Below, piece by piece: positions 33,134 through 40,872 of a DNA stretch of 44,580 nucleotides; the first letter of the stretch is position 1; each line of letters begins with the position of its first letter. Below the pieces are notes generated by a model. That model saw only the letters and a program-made list of their open reading frames with translations. It was not told the origin of the DNA and made no database searches. The stretch comes from Pseudarthrobacter oxydans (GTDB lineage: Bacteria > Actinomycetota > Actinomycetes > Actinomycetales > Micrococcaceae). The position numbers and the translations under genes were made by a program. The stretch is from positions 1-44,580 of the forward strand of contig NZ_JABTYH010000036.1 in assembly GCF_013314975.1 (NCBI RefSeq), read 5' to 3'.

Positions 33134-34908
33134 GCGGATCCCATCCACCTCCCACATGCACGATCTGCGGTCAGCGGCCGGTCGCGTGGAGCGCCCCGCG
33201 GCGCACAAAGTTCTGCTACGGCTGTATGCCAGGAGGACCCTACACCCCGCCGCCATGCCAGCGCTGCGGACGCACTGACAGCTACTACTCCGCCGGCCTG
33301 TGCGACCGATGCCACCGCAGTGCACCTCAACAGGTGGGTGCTTGCAGGGACTGCCACGCCTGGGGCGTGACACGCACCCATCAATGGCTCTGCGAAGCGT
33401 GCCGGCACTGGCGGAAGAAGCACCCACGAGGGAAATGCACAGCCTGCTCCGCGGACACCGCCATCAATGACGACCAGGCGTGTCGGCTCTGCTGGAGCCA
33501 GTTCATCACCAGCGGAGGCAGGAAAGGCGGCATTGATCTGCTGAAGGCCAACCGGTTCGGGCAGCAACTCTCCCTGGCCAACCTCCGACATGCCAGCGTG
33601 GGCCAACACCGCGGCACGCGCCGGAAGCGCGAAGAACCGCCCAACGCGGTCCACGCGCCAGCGTTCACGCCCGTCACCCATCGCCAGCTCACCCTGTTCC
33701 CGGCGGCCCGCGACCTTGCCAACGGCCTCGCCCACGGCTTCCCCCCGCCGGCCGAACCGAGAATGGCTGCCTTCCTGGATCAACTCCTGACCGAGCACGC
33801 CCGCAAACACGGGTGGAGCCTGACACACACCAAAAGGACACGCCGCGGACTGGCCATCGCGCTCGGCCTGCAGGACACTCCCGGGGCACCACTACGCGCG
33901 ACGGACATCCTCGGTCTGCAGGGCATAGGAATCACAACCCTTCGGCTCCTGGAAGTCTGCGCGGCCGCAGGCCTGCTCGAAGACGACCGGGAACCCGCCG
34001 TGGACAAATGGTTCAAGACCGCGACAGCTGAGCTGCCGGAGCAGATGAGGAACGAACTCGACAGCTGGTACACCATCATGCTCAACGGCAGCAGCACCCC
34101 ACCCCGCAGCAAACCCCGCTCGGAAACAACAACCCGCCTCTACCTGCGCTGGTCACTGCCCGCCCTGCACTCCTGGGCCGCTTCCGGACAAACCTCCCTT
34201 CGGGAAATCACGCCGGAACACGTCAAGGACGTCCTTCCCCCGTCCGGTAACCCGCGGGCTGCTATGGGGCAAGGACTACGTTGTCTGTTCCGTGTCCTCA
34301 AGGGCCACCGCGTCATATTTTTCAACCCAATCGGCCCGATGCGAACCGGCACCCATGAAACCCGCCACCCGATGCCTCTGGCCTCCGCCCAGCTGCGCGA
34401 CGCGATCAACTCCACAAACCCGGCAGGGGCAGCACTCACAGCGATCGTGGCCTTTCACGGACTGAGATCCGGACAACTACGCAAGCTGCAACTGACCGAT
34501 ATCCACGACGGGCGCCTCCATCTGGACCAGCGCACCATCCCGCTGGCCCAACCGGTCCGGGACCGGCTTTCCGTCTGGCTGGCCTACCGGGAACGGCACT
34601 GGCCATCGACGAGGAACCCGCACGTCTTCATCAGCAGGCGCACCGCCCTGGACAGCGCCCCTGTCGGCGTCCAATGGATCACCACCTCCATGGGGATGAC
34701 CGTCCAACAAGCCCGCGAGGACCGGATCCTGTACGAACTGCACGCCAGCGGCGGCGACCTCCGCCGTATCTGCGACATGTTCGGCCTGAGCATCGCCGGA
34801 GCGAACCGCTACTCCACCGTCCTGGCCCACCCAGGCCTCCAAACGGTTAACGCCACACCTTCGGGCCACCATCACCAGCACAAAGCGTCAACAGGGGCCA
34901 CGTCCTGA
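33130..34908 (+). CDS. Zinc-ribbon protein with a degenerate tyrosine-recombinase domain
   Basis: A 592-residue protein. The first 122 residues carry eight CxxC pairs forming four zinc ribbons (C10/13-C29/32, C43/46-C58/61, C72/75-C88/91, C103/106-C118/121). The C-terminal 250 residues follow the tyrosine-recombinase plan: box I arginine R446 in FHGLRSGQLRKL and a terminal tyrosine Y561 in ANRYSTV are kept. The HxxR motif is R529-x-x-R532 and the second histidine site is leucine L553. It may be a partner subunit that recognises ends, with reduced or altered catalysis, alongside the intact recombinase at 31726. The start overlaps the XRE stop (ATGA). Tn554 TnpB is the nearest comparison by layout. 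Confidence 0.75.
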   Translation: MSGSHPPPTCTICGQRPVAWSAPRRTKFCYGCMPGGPYTPPPCQRCGRTDSYYSAGLCDRCHRSAPQQVGACRDCHAWGVTRTHQWLCEACRHWRKKHPRGKCTACSADTAINDDQACRLCWSQFITSGGRKGGIDLLKANRFGQQLSLANLRHASVGQHRGTRRKREEPPNAVHAPAFTPVTHRQLTLFPAARDLANGLAHGFPPPAEPRMAAFLDQLLTEHARKHGWSLTHTKRTRRGLAIALGLQDTPGAPLRATDILGLQGIGITTLRLLEVCAAAGLLEDDREPAVDKWFKTATAELPEQMRNELDSWYTIMLNGSSTPPRSKPRSETTTRLYLRWSLPALHSWAASGQTSLREITPEHVKDVLPPSGNPRAAMGQGLRCLFRVLKGHRVIFFNPIGPMRTGTHETRHPMPLASAQLRDAINSTNPAGAALTAIVAFHGLRSGQLRKLQLTDIHDGRLHLDQRTIPLAQPVRDRLSVWLAYRERHWPSTRNPHVFISRRTALDSAPVGVQWITTSMGMTVQQAREDRILYELHASGGDLRRICDMFGLSIAGANRYSTVLAHPGLQTVNATPSGHHHQHKASTGATS

Positions 34909-35204
34909 TCCTCTCGACAAGTTGAATCGTGCCGCGCATGGGTTACCCCAGCGGACGATGCACCGGACGGGTCCTACGGGATCCTTCGACAATCAGGGCA
35001 AATCAACAGCGCAGGTGGTGAGGGTCTCTCCTTTGAAGGACCGGCTAACGGGACAGGTTCGAAACCGAACCCTTGCGGGACGAGGCCGAGAAAATCATGG
35101 CTTGCGCGATCACCCTGGATGCTTCGTTTGTTCGTGCTTCGATAAGGAGCAGACGCCTGACGATATGGTTGAGCATCATTAGCCGCAAAATCTTGGGGGA
35201 AGCG
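34909..35204. other. Intergenic region after the recombinase trio
   Basis: About 300 bases without a supported gene; probably contains the right end of the trio element. No clear repeat of the left flank was found by eye. Confidence 0.4.
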
Positions 35205-35459
35205 ATGATAATGGCACTCTCGACAGCGGAAGTAAATCCACTGATGCCGTCCTGGGGCATCTTGAGATTCATGCTGGTGCTGAATGCAGTCCTGTTCATT
35301 GCCGCGCTAGTGAGCATTGCGCGTAATAGAACTCATACCACCGGCGGCACGATCGTCTGGGCTCTCATTGTCCTTTCGATACCAGTACTTGGTTCGATTC
35401 TCTGGTTCTTGGTCGGGCGCAGGGACTCTGGTTCTCGCCTCCGCAATCTATCGAGTTAG
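35205..35459 (+). CDS. Small PLDc_N-type membrane protein
   Basis: 84 residues from the ATG at 35205, with GGGGGA upstream; a longer in-frame start at 35073 adds a leader with no support. Two transmembrane helices (about residues 22-42 and 52-74) flank a short loop, and the end WFLVGRRDSGSR matches the phospholipase D-nuclease N-terminal (PLDc_N) family. These are small inner-membrane proteins of unclear role related to the N-terminus of cardiolipin synthases. A second, different PLDc_N protein is at 36335-36547. Confidence 0.7.
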   Translation: MIMALSTAEVNPLMPSWGILRFMLVLNAVLFIAALVSIARNRTHTTGGTIVWALIVLSIPVLGSILWFLVGRRDSGSRLRNLSS

Positions 35460-35649
35460 CGGGTAGAGCGGGCGCCAGATTCCGTGCCGCAACCCTCTCT
35501 AAACTGCTGCAGTCAAGGTTCGCCGGCTGGGCAGGCCGGGGACGGGTCCGAGATTACGCCTGGCGGGACAGCAATAGGCACTCGTGAAGTTTAGGCTTCA
35601 CCTGCCTGCGCGCATGTGGAATAGTGCCATTAGGAATTGGGGTTTAGAA

Positions 35650-36105
35650 GTGACAAAACGCAGACGTTTTCGAGTCATCGCTGTAGCTACTTTTATTGCA
35701 GCAGTCCCGCTGACAGGATGTGGGGCGCAAAACCAACCTAGCGGCCAAAATCTACCTGAGTTCGGCTCCATAGATGAGGCCTACACCGCTGTCGATAAGA
35801 TCCTGGGTTGTGAACCTGACCCCATTGGTGAGCCAACTGTTCCGATGGGAGATGGCGTTCGACTGACGTCGGCGCAGAAGCTGTGCTTTGAAAACGTCCA
35901 GATAGACCTCTACACGGATCAGAAGGCTCTTCAAGAGAGCTACCAGATCTTGTCTGATACGAATCAGGGCAAAGTCCATCTCGTACACGGAAAGAACCGG
36001 ATGGTTGTGGACTTCAGTCAAATGGCAACTGGCCAACCGCCGACGCGGAGCATCGAACGCCTGGCGACGGAACTGAACGGCGAATACGCAATCGTCGGCG
36101 TATAG
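35650..36105 (+). CDS. Putative lipoprotein
   Basis: 151 residues from a GTG at 35650. A basic start (MTKRRRFR), a hydrophobic stretch and the lipobox PLTGC indicate a lipoprotein on the outer face of the membrane. The mature part has cysteines in ILGCEPDP and QKLCFENVQ that could pair, and YTDQKALQESYQIL. No family was recognised. The frame extends upstream to 35584, but that leader would bury the signal sequence. Confidence 0.7.
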   Translation: MTKRRRFRVIAVATFIAAVPLTGCGAQNQPSGQNLPEFGSIDEAYTAVDKILGCEPDPIGEPTVPMGDGVRLTSAQKLCFENVQIDLYTDQKALQESYQILSDTNQGKVHLVHGKNRMVVDFSQMATGQPPTRSIERLATELNGEYAIVGV

Positions 36106-36127
36106 CTGGAACAATCCCACCCAGAAC

Positions 36128-36283
36128 CTACTTAGAGGTTCCAGCCCTCACGTCTACGGCGTGAGAGAAGGCGCGAGCATTCAGGGGACCTGGGCGGTCA
36201 CCGACCATCGCCCAGACCACGATATTCGCGGCCACGATGACTAGCAGCAGCAGGGCCGCGATAAGAATTCCGCGAGGTCTCAT
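36128..36283 (-). CDS. Short single-helix membrane peptide
   Basis: A 51-codon minus-strand frame starting MRPRGILIAALLLLVIVAAN, with one strong transmembrane helix (about residues 5-28) after a basic start, then a polar tail ending AGTSK. The ribosome site is weak (AGG about 10 bases upstream). It converges on the lipoprotein gene and lies in a run of small envelope genes. Coding is judged from the positive-inside arrangement and clean stop, so it is tentative. Confidence 0.5.
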   Translation of the reverse strand: MRPRGILIAALLLLVIVAANIVVWAMVGDRPGPLNARAFSHAVDVRAGTSK

Positions 36284-36334
36284 ACCGGGAAGCCTAATTC
36301 CGTTGAGGGAAGGAAAGAGACCGTATGGGGTTCG

Positions 36335-36547
36335 TCAGAAGGAGCGGTATAGCTTTGGCTTTGCATAGAGCCAGGCAACTATCCCGAAGATGGGCACGAA
36401 AACCATCACGAGCACCCAACCGATTCTGACAGCTGGGTCTAACCGAGCGTTCCCTATTACATCAAAAATGCCCCAGATGATGGCACCCAAGATGAAGACC
36501 ACGAACGCCCCACCGAGCAGTGCTAAAACCCATTGCCAAAGTTCCAT
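36335..36547 (-). CDS. Small PLDc_N-type membrane protein
   Basis: 70 residues from the ATG at 36547, with GGGGGA upstream; the longer start at 36586 is less likely. Two helices (residues 4-29 and 40-61) and a terminal WLYAKPKLYRSF. The hinge NARLDPAVRIGWVL resembles PLDc_N and related short phage-shock or immunity-like membrane proteins. Function unknown. Confidence 0.68.
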   Translation of the reverse strand: MELWQWVLALLGGAFVVFILGAIIWGIFDVIGNARLDPAVRIGWVLVMVFVPIFGIVAWLYAKPKLYRSF

Positions 36548-36726
36548 AATTTCCCCCGATGATGGTTCTTCAGACACTTTGAACATTCAGCAAAGCACGC
36601 CGTGGCCAAAAGAGATAGGAGATCTGGGACCTAGCATCAGACGGAGCTGTATGCGAGCCGGTCCTGTCCCGCACACGGTTCCGGGGCCGTACACGGTGCA
36701 GGCTTGCGCAGACAGACGAAGTCTTG

Positions 36727-36993
36727 TCAGGACACTTCCGGGCTGCTCTTTCGCAGCTTTTCGATTCGTTTGGTTGCCACCATTGCGGGCAATGAACCAA
36801 GCACTCCGATGAGCCCTGACGCGAACATCAACCAAAGGGCCGGGTAAAAATTCCCGTTTAGGTTATTTTCGTCCGCCACAATCCCGGCGTTGGTCAGCGC
36901 CACGGTTCCGCAAATGAGCAGCGTGACGCTCACGGCAAAGGCAAGTGTCCAGAAGTTGCTTCGAGTCTTATACAAGAGGCCCCCAAGTCTCAT
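36727..36993 (-). CDS. Small two-helix membrane protein
   Basis: 88 residues with helices at about 15-36 and 50-72, and a basic, polar tail (TKRIEKLRKSSPEVS). No family was recognised. The ribosome site is poor. It belongs to the same group of small envelope genes. Confidence 0.58.
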   Translation of the reverse strand: MRLGGLLYKTRSNFWTLAFAVSVTLLICGTVALTNAGIVADENNLNGNFYPALWLMFASGLIGVLGSLPAMVATKRIEKLRKSSPEVS

Positions 36994-37106
36994 GACACGG
37001 CTCGTAATTGAGCCGAACTTCGAATCAGACTACATCCGGTTCAACGTCCTCCTCCGCATGGGCAACTGGTGGTTGACCGTCCCATAGACGTTCCGGTGGC
37101 GGTCTC

Positions 37107-37790
37107 CTATTCGCGGCGCTCTTGCCTCACAGGTTTGAGGTGCTCGGGGACGCCACCGTTTTGGAGGGCTGGATAGGTGCATGTGAACTCGCCTCGATAT
37201 CCGAAGAGAAACCCGAGGATGGGGTTCCGGACCTGCATCTGGATCGTGAACACGCCTCGGGCATCATCAAAGCTCTCGAAGAGGTCTGCCGTGCCTGTGC
37301 AAACGGCGGGAAATTCGAACGCCGCGAAGCCTTCGTAGAACCTTTGTGCCCCTGATTGCAGATGTAGTGATCCATCGGGCATCACCTCTAAAGCAAGGTC
37401 AGTAGCAAGGTGCTGGTGGGTGCCGAGGTAGTCAACGATGCCGCCAGTATGTTTGCTGTGCACCATGGTGGCGTCGAAGCGCCGGCGTTTGGAGTTGGTT
37501 AGTTCCAGAGTCCTGACGAAGGTAACTGTAGGACGGCCGAAGCCATCGATGTATGGGTAGTTCTCGATCGTGAAAGGAATGTTCTTTCCCTGGTCGGGAA
37601 ACAGGATGTTGCGGTAGGCCCCCAACTGCAGAAACGGGACTGTCCACCACGCCCCGCGGCGGACCTCTGAGAAGGTCCCGCGTCCCACGCACGCGTAGCC
37701 TGCTTCAGTGTCAACGCCGAAGCGTTTCTGCAGCATAGGGTGCAGTCGGTGGAAGTCATTGCCGAGTGCTAATTCAAAGATTGACGCCAC
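37107..37790 (-). CDS. DUF4166 domain protein
   Basis: 227 residues from the GTG at 37790, chosen because AGGGA lies about 8 bases upstream and the DUF4166 start (IFELALGNDFHRLHPMLQKR) follows at once. DUF4166 proteins are uncharacterised and often sit beside sugar-nucleotide epimerases or SRPBCC proteins. Other features are GRGTFSEVRRG near the N-terminus and FGYRGEFTCTYP near the end. It overlaps the end of the SRPBCC gene by 17 bases, so the two are coupled. Confidence 0.75.
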   Translation of the reverse strand: MASIFELALGNDFHRLHPMLQKRFGVDTEAGYACVGRGTFSEVRRGAWWTVPFLQLGAYRNILFPDQGKNIPFTIENYPYIDGFGRPTVTFVRTLELTNSKRRRFDATMVHSKHTGGIVDYLGTHQHLATDLALEVMPDGSLHLQSGAQRFYEGFAAFEFPAVCTGTADLFESFDDARGVFTIQMQVRNPILGFLFGYRGEFTCTYPALQNGGVPEHLKPVRQERRE

Positions 37791-38583
37791 GTTTATCCCT
37801 GCCCTCCCGAGTTGGCGCCAGACCAGGTGTGGCTGGTTCAGGCAGATCAGCAAGTGCCGACGGGGAACGCCCGGACCGTGAGTCCGGTGCCTTTCGCAGG
37901 CATCGTCCTGCCCTGGGTACGGTCCGGTGGGGCGTCAGCATCAACGAAGCTACCGCGATTGTCAGGCCCAGTGCTGCGGGGCCGGCGGTTCGTCCTGCCA
38001 GGGCTCGGCGGAGCATGACGCAGGCGGACAGAACGCCGCATGTCCTGGCTGCGGCATCGATCAGCCAGTGGTTTCGGGAGTCCCTGGGATCGAGGTCAGA
38101 CTCGGCCCACATTCTCAGGCGGTCAAAGCTTATTGCTGTCGCCCACCCCAAGGCTGGGCGGAATACCCATGAGTCCAAGGCCCTTCCGAGAGCACCCATT
38201 CCCGGCTGATAGTTGTACCCCGTGATGAACCGCAGGCCGTCCTCTGTTGGGATGTAACGCCAATAACCGGAGCCTTGCCCGATGGGTGACACAGGGTCAG
38301 CGGTGTCGAATTTCAAAACCGAGGTGGCCTGCCCGTCATGCCTAAACCGGTGCCCCAGCGACGTACCCGTTCCCCGGATGACATAGAGCGGAAGGCGGAA
38401 CTCATAACGAAAATGAAGAGGCCCCTGGCCGTCTTGCTCAATCGGGGTAATTCGGGAGAACCGCAAATCCCATCGAGGGTGCAAAGACGGGTCTTGGCTT
38501 AGCTTCCACACCCGGTCCATTGCCGCCCGAATACCAATCTCAACGTAAATCGGCCTGCGTGACACAGCAGCTGTCCGGCGCAT
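37774..38583 (-). CDS. SRPBCC-family (START-like) protein with C-terminal hydrophobic segments
   Basis: 269 residues from the ATG at 38583, which has GGGGGA just upstream. The SRPBCC fold begins RRPIYVEIGIRAAMDRVWKL and includes HPRWDLRFSRI, a ligand-binding cavity family that often carries lipids or aromatic compounds. After about residue 170, a hydrophobic stretch (LGLTIAVASLML) and a basic, Pro-rich tail follow, so it may sit at the membrane. It is coupled to the DUF4166 gene. Confidence 0.7.
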   Translation of the reverse strand: MRRTAAVSRRPIYVEIGIRAAMDRVWKLSQDPSLHPRWDLRFSRITPIEQDGQGPLHFRYEFRLPLYVIRGTGTSLGHRFRHDGQATSVLKFDTADPVSPIGQGSGYWRYIPTEDGLRFITGYNYQPGMGALGRALDSWVFRPALGWATAISFDRLRMWAESDLDPRDSRNHWLIDAAARTCGVLSACVMLRRALAGRTAGPAALGLTIAVASLMLTPHRTVPRAGRCLRKAPDSRSGRSPSALADLPEPATPGLAPTREGRDKRGVNL

Positions 38584-38778
38584 TTTTCCCCCCACTGCAG
38601 CATCATAAAGGGCAGCACGTACACGACCGCTAAGACCCACACGACGCCCAAGCCTCGTTGCCAGCTCGATCTGAATGCCAGCAAGACCAACTGCCCCGTA
38701 AAGGGTTGACTATCAGGACGCAGCAATAGCGGCAATCATAGAGACAGACATGCTGGCAATTGACGTCAGGAGGACTAC

Positions 38779-39453
38779 ATGCGGAAATCGGGACTAACCC
38801 TATTTCTCGTGGTGCTGCTGGCCGCTTGCGCGCCGTCCGCTCCAGCAGACTACCCGCGTGCCGCCTCTGCCGATGACCGCTGGGGTGTCGGTGTCAGCTT
38901 CCCCGTCTATGAATCCTTGGACCACTGCGACGATGACCCGAGTGTCGAGAAGTCCCTCATAACCGCCGACATGCCTACTTCCCGCCTGGGTATACGACTG
39001 AATGCAGGATCGGCAGAGGTCGACGCCGTGCGAGTCGCATATTGCGTTGATCAAGCCCTAAGCAGCGGGAAGGTCACGATTCTTTCCCCAGAAGAAGTCA
39101 GCCAAGATCCAGCTTTGCCATCAACTCCGCCTTCCCCTGAAGCCGATGATGGGGCCGGCGCAGCCGAGCGCAGTGATTGCCGCGAATCGTTCACTTGGCC
39201 AAGTTCTTCAACACAGCTGCCTGCGCTTCCGGCTACTTCTGCAACTGCCGCCAGCTGCGGGCCCGAACCCGCCCCACTGACCGAAGAACAAATGCGCGGA
39301 GCCACACCCGCCCCGATGCCCCCTCAACCCCAGCCCCATGCAGAAGGGGATTCAGCGGACTCACAGGCCCAGAGCTTCAATGGAGAGCAGCGTGAATGGA
39401 CCTCCGAAAGAATGAGGAGCGCTTCGCCTGCACCAATGCCCAGCACTCCCTAA
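38779..39453 (+). CDS. Putative lipoprotein with repeated PAPMP motifs
   Basis: 224 residues with AGGAGG before the ATG. The signal ends in the lipobox LLAAC. The middle has paired cysteines (LDHCDDD and VAYCVDQ). A Pro/Ser-rich linker leads to two copies of a short motif, EQMRGATPAPMP and ERMRSASPAPMP, the second at the very C-terminus. Similar RMxxAxPxPMP peptides occur near the N-termini of secreted actinobacterial proteins. Function unknown. Confidence 0.68.
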   Translation: MRKSGLTLFLVVLLAACAPSAPADYPRAASADDRWGVGVSFPVYESLDHCDDDPSVEKSLITADMPTSRLGIRLNAGSAEVDAVRVAYCVDQALSSGKVTILSPEEVSQDPALPSTPPSPEADDGAGAAERSDCRESFTWPSSSTQLPALPATSATAASCGPEPAPLTEEQMRGATPAPMPPQPQPHAEGDSADSQAQSFNGEQREWTSERMRSASPAPMPSTP

Positions 39454-39612
39454 CCAGGGAATCGAACAAACTAACCATCAAATTGCCGCCGCCTACCAGA
39501 TCGGAGACGCGACGCGGCTGAGTGTGCCGATAAAAGTTGCAGTTGCGAACGCATGCCCCTGACCACGGTCGGCAGGATGTTCAAGAAGCGTTCGCAGGGC
39601 TATTCTCGGCAG

Positions 39613-40020
39613 ATGAACGAACACTTGGTTTCGGCCGAGGCCGAGGGATATACATTTACGTTCGGCATTAGCCGAACGACACTTCGGATAGCTGGGCTAT
39701 GTGCAGTCGTTGCCGGAACAACCCTTGCTGTCCTGATAAACGCCACGGAACCGTTCCGCGTCCCCCTGGGAATTGCCCTGGGAGTCCTCGCGATCACCCT
39801 GCTAATCGCCTACGCCGTCAGCAGTTCATCGCGGGCGCACGAGCTGAATCCGGTGCCTCTTACTGAACGCACCAGGGATCGCCGAGTGATATTCGGCAAG
39901 GTAACGGGCAAGAAGTCCCTGGCGGCGGAACTTGCCCTCCTTGCAGAACTCCATAGAAGTGGCGCACTTTCTGACGAGGAATTTAGCGCTGCCAAACGTC
40001 GCATCCTTGGGAGCAGATAG
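39613..40020 (+). CDS. Membrane protein with C-terminal SHOCT domain
   Basis: About 135 residues from the ATG at 39613; in-frame starts at 39577 and 39553 are possible and none has a good ribosome site. Two transmembrane helices (about residues 27-45 and 49-69) precede a linker and a SHOCT domain (LALLAELHRSGALSDEEFSA), a short C-terminal oligomerisation module found in many small membrane proteins. Confidence 0.7.
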   Translation: MNEHLVSAEAEGYTFTFGISRTTLRIAGLCAVVAGTTLAVLINATEPFRVPLGIALGVLAITLLIAYAVSSSSRAHELNPVPLTERTRDRRVIFGKVTGKKSLAAELALLAELHRSGALSDEEFSAAKRRILGSR

Positions 40021-40114
40021 CCTTGAAGTGCTCGCTCCCGGCTGAGGATTTGCTGTCGAGGTTCGGTTCCCGGTAATCCGACCGACGCCAAATGGGTGTG
40101 CCTAGGATGACCAC

Positions 40115-40567
40115 ATGAGCATCCCGGAAGATACCGACGAACCTCTGCAGAAACTGCCAGCGGGAATGCCAAGAAGGTACGCAGAATATAAGCGAGTCAC
40201 TTCGGATGCTCTGGTACCTCCGCCAACTAACGTCGGCGGATACAACGAACTCCTCAGCTATTTCCAAGAGCGAGGTGAAACGCTGCCACGCAAAGCAGAA
40301 AGCCTCGCCACTCTTGATCAAGCCATCAATGATGGTTTGCCGGCCGAGCTTGTCCGCCCTATCGGGATGTTCTACGGAGATCTCCTCACGCACACTGTTC
40401 CCGGCGCCCACTGGGAAGTAGTCGAGGAGGGATACCCCCTGGTTCGGATCACCAGGAAAACTGCTGTCGACGTCGTCCGAGTCGCGTTACGGCGCCTGGC
40501 CACCCCGAAGCCCACCCTCGAACAAAACTATGCCCACGTCCTCGAACTCGTCAGGCAAGAACCGTAG
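40115..40567 (+). CDS. Hypothetical protein
   Basis: 150 residues, soluble, no signal. The conserved-looking part is GMFYGDLLTHTVPGAHWEVV followed by EEGYPLVRITRKTAVD, which recalls small immunity- or DUF-type actinobacterial proteins, but I cannot name a family. The C-terminus is helical (NYAHVLELVRQEP). It converges with the ribbon-helix-helix-like gene, with a 38-base gap holding a weak GAACC/GGTTC hairpin. Confidence 0.6.
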   Translation: MSIPEDTDEPLQKLPAGMPRRYAEYKRVTSDALVPPPTNVGGYNELLSYFQERGETLPRKAESLATLDQAINDGLPAELVRPIGMFYGDLLTHTVPGAHWEVVEEGYPLVRITRKTAVDVVRVALRRLATPKPTLEQNYAHVLELVRQEP

Positions 40568-40605
40568 AGGGTTCGGCATAAGAGGCAGCTGGGAAGAGGC
40601 CTACC

Positions 40606-40872
40606 CTACGTGCGCTCCGCGTTCTGCTGGCGGATTTCTTCGCGGGTCCGGCGGCCGCGACGCAGCGCTCCAGCGGGGAGGCCAGGCCATTTCTTGCCGG
40701 CGTTGTGCTTGCGCTGCAGGCGCCTGACTTCGCGCATGGTTGCTGCCACAATGAGGTCCGACACGGAGGCGTACCCCTCCGGGGCGCCGCCGGCCAGGAA
40801 CGCCGCGCGGACCTGGCCAGCCTCATCTTCCGTGAAGTACGGCGTGAAGGCTGCGACCTTCTTAGCCCCCAC
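40606..40872 (-). CDS. Ribbon-helix-helix-like plasmid maintenance protein (copy 2)
   Basis: 88 residues from a GTG at 40872 that shares one base with the ssb stop (TAGTG). The core FTPYFTEDEAGQVRAAF, YASVSDLIVAATMREVRRLQ and KHNAGKKWPGLPAG parallels the protein at 30443-30703 almost position for position. It is likely a small DNA-binding segregation or repressor protein. Here it follows nrdH-like and ssb genes; copy 1 follows a KfrA-like gene and a broken ssb, so the same partners recur. Confidence 0.7.
   Translation of the reverse strand: MGAKKVAAFTPYFTEDEAGQVRAAFLAGGAPEGYASVSDLIVAATMREVRRLQRKHNAGKKWPGLPAGALRRGRRTREEIRQQNAERT

Larger units (their letters stand above)
31594..34920 (+). mobile_element. 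Candidate element carrying a recombinase / XRE / zinc-ribbon recombinase trio
   Basis: Three tightly coupled plus-strand genes (gaps +4 and -4 bases) of 360, 106 and 592 residues lie between a truncated ssb and unrelated cargo genes. Their sizes recall Tn554 TnpA (361), TnpC (125) and TnpB (630), elements that move by tyrosine recombinases without inverted repeats or target duplications. The outer limits are estimates: the left end lies between the ssb break and 31725, and the right end soon after 34908. The left flank has TTCATGAT twice (near 31660 and 31685) and a GAAGCTTC palindrome that could be binding sites. Confidence 0.5.

Noticed and set aside
38499..38735. Hydrophobic minus-strand frame before the SRPBCC gene
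   Set aside because: It overlaps the SRPBCC start in another frame and has no ribosome site, though the hydrophobic stretch could be a relic.
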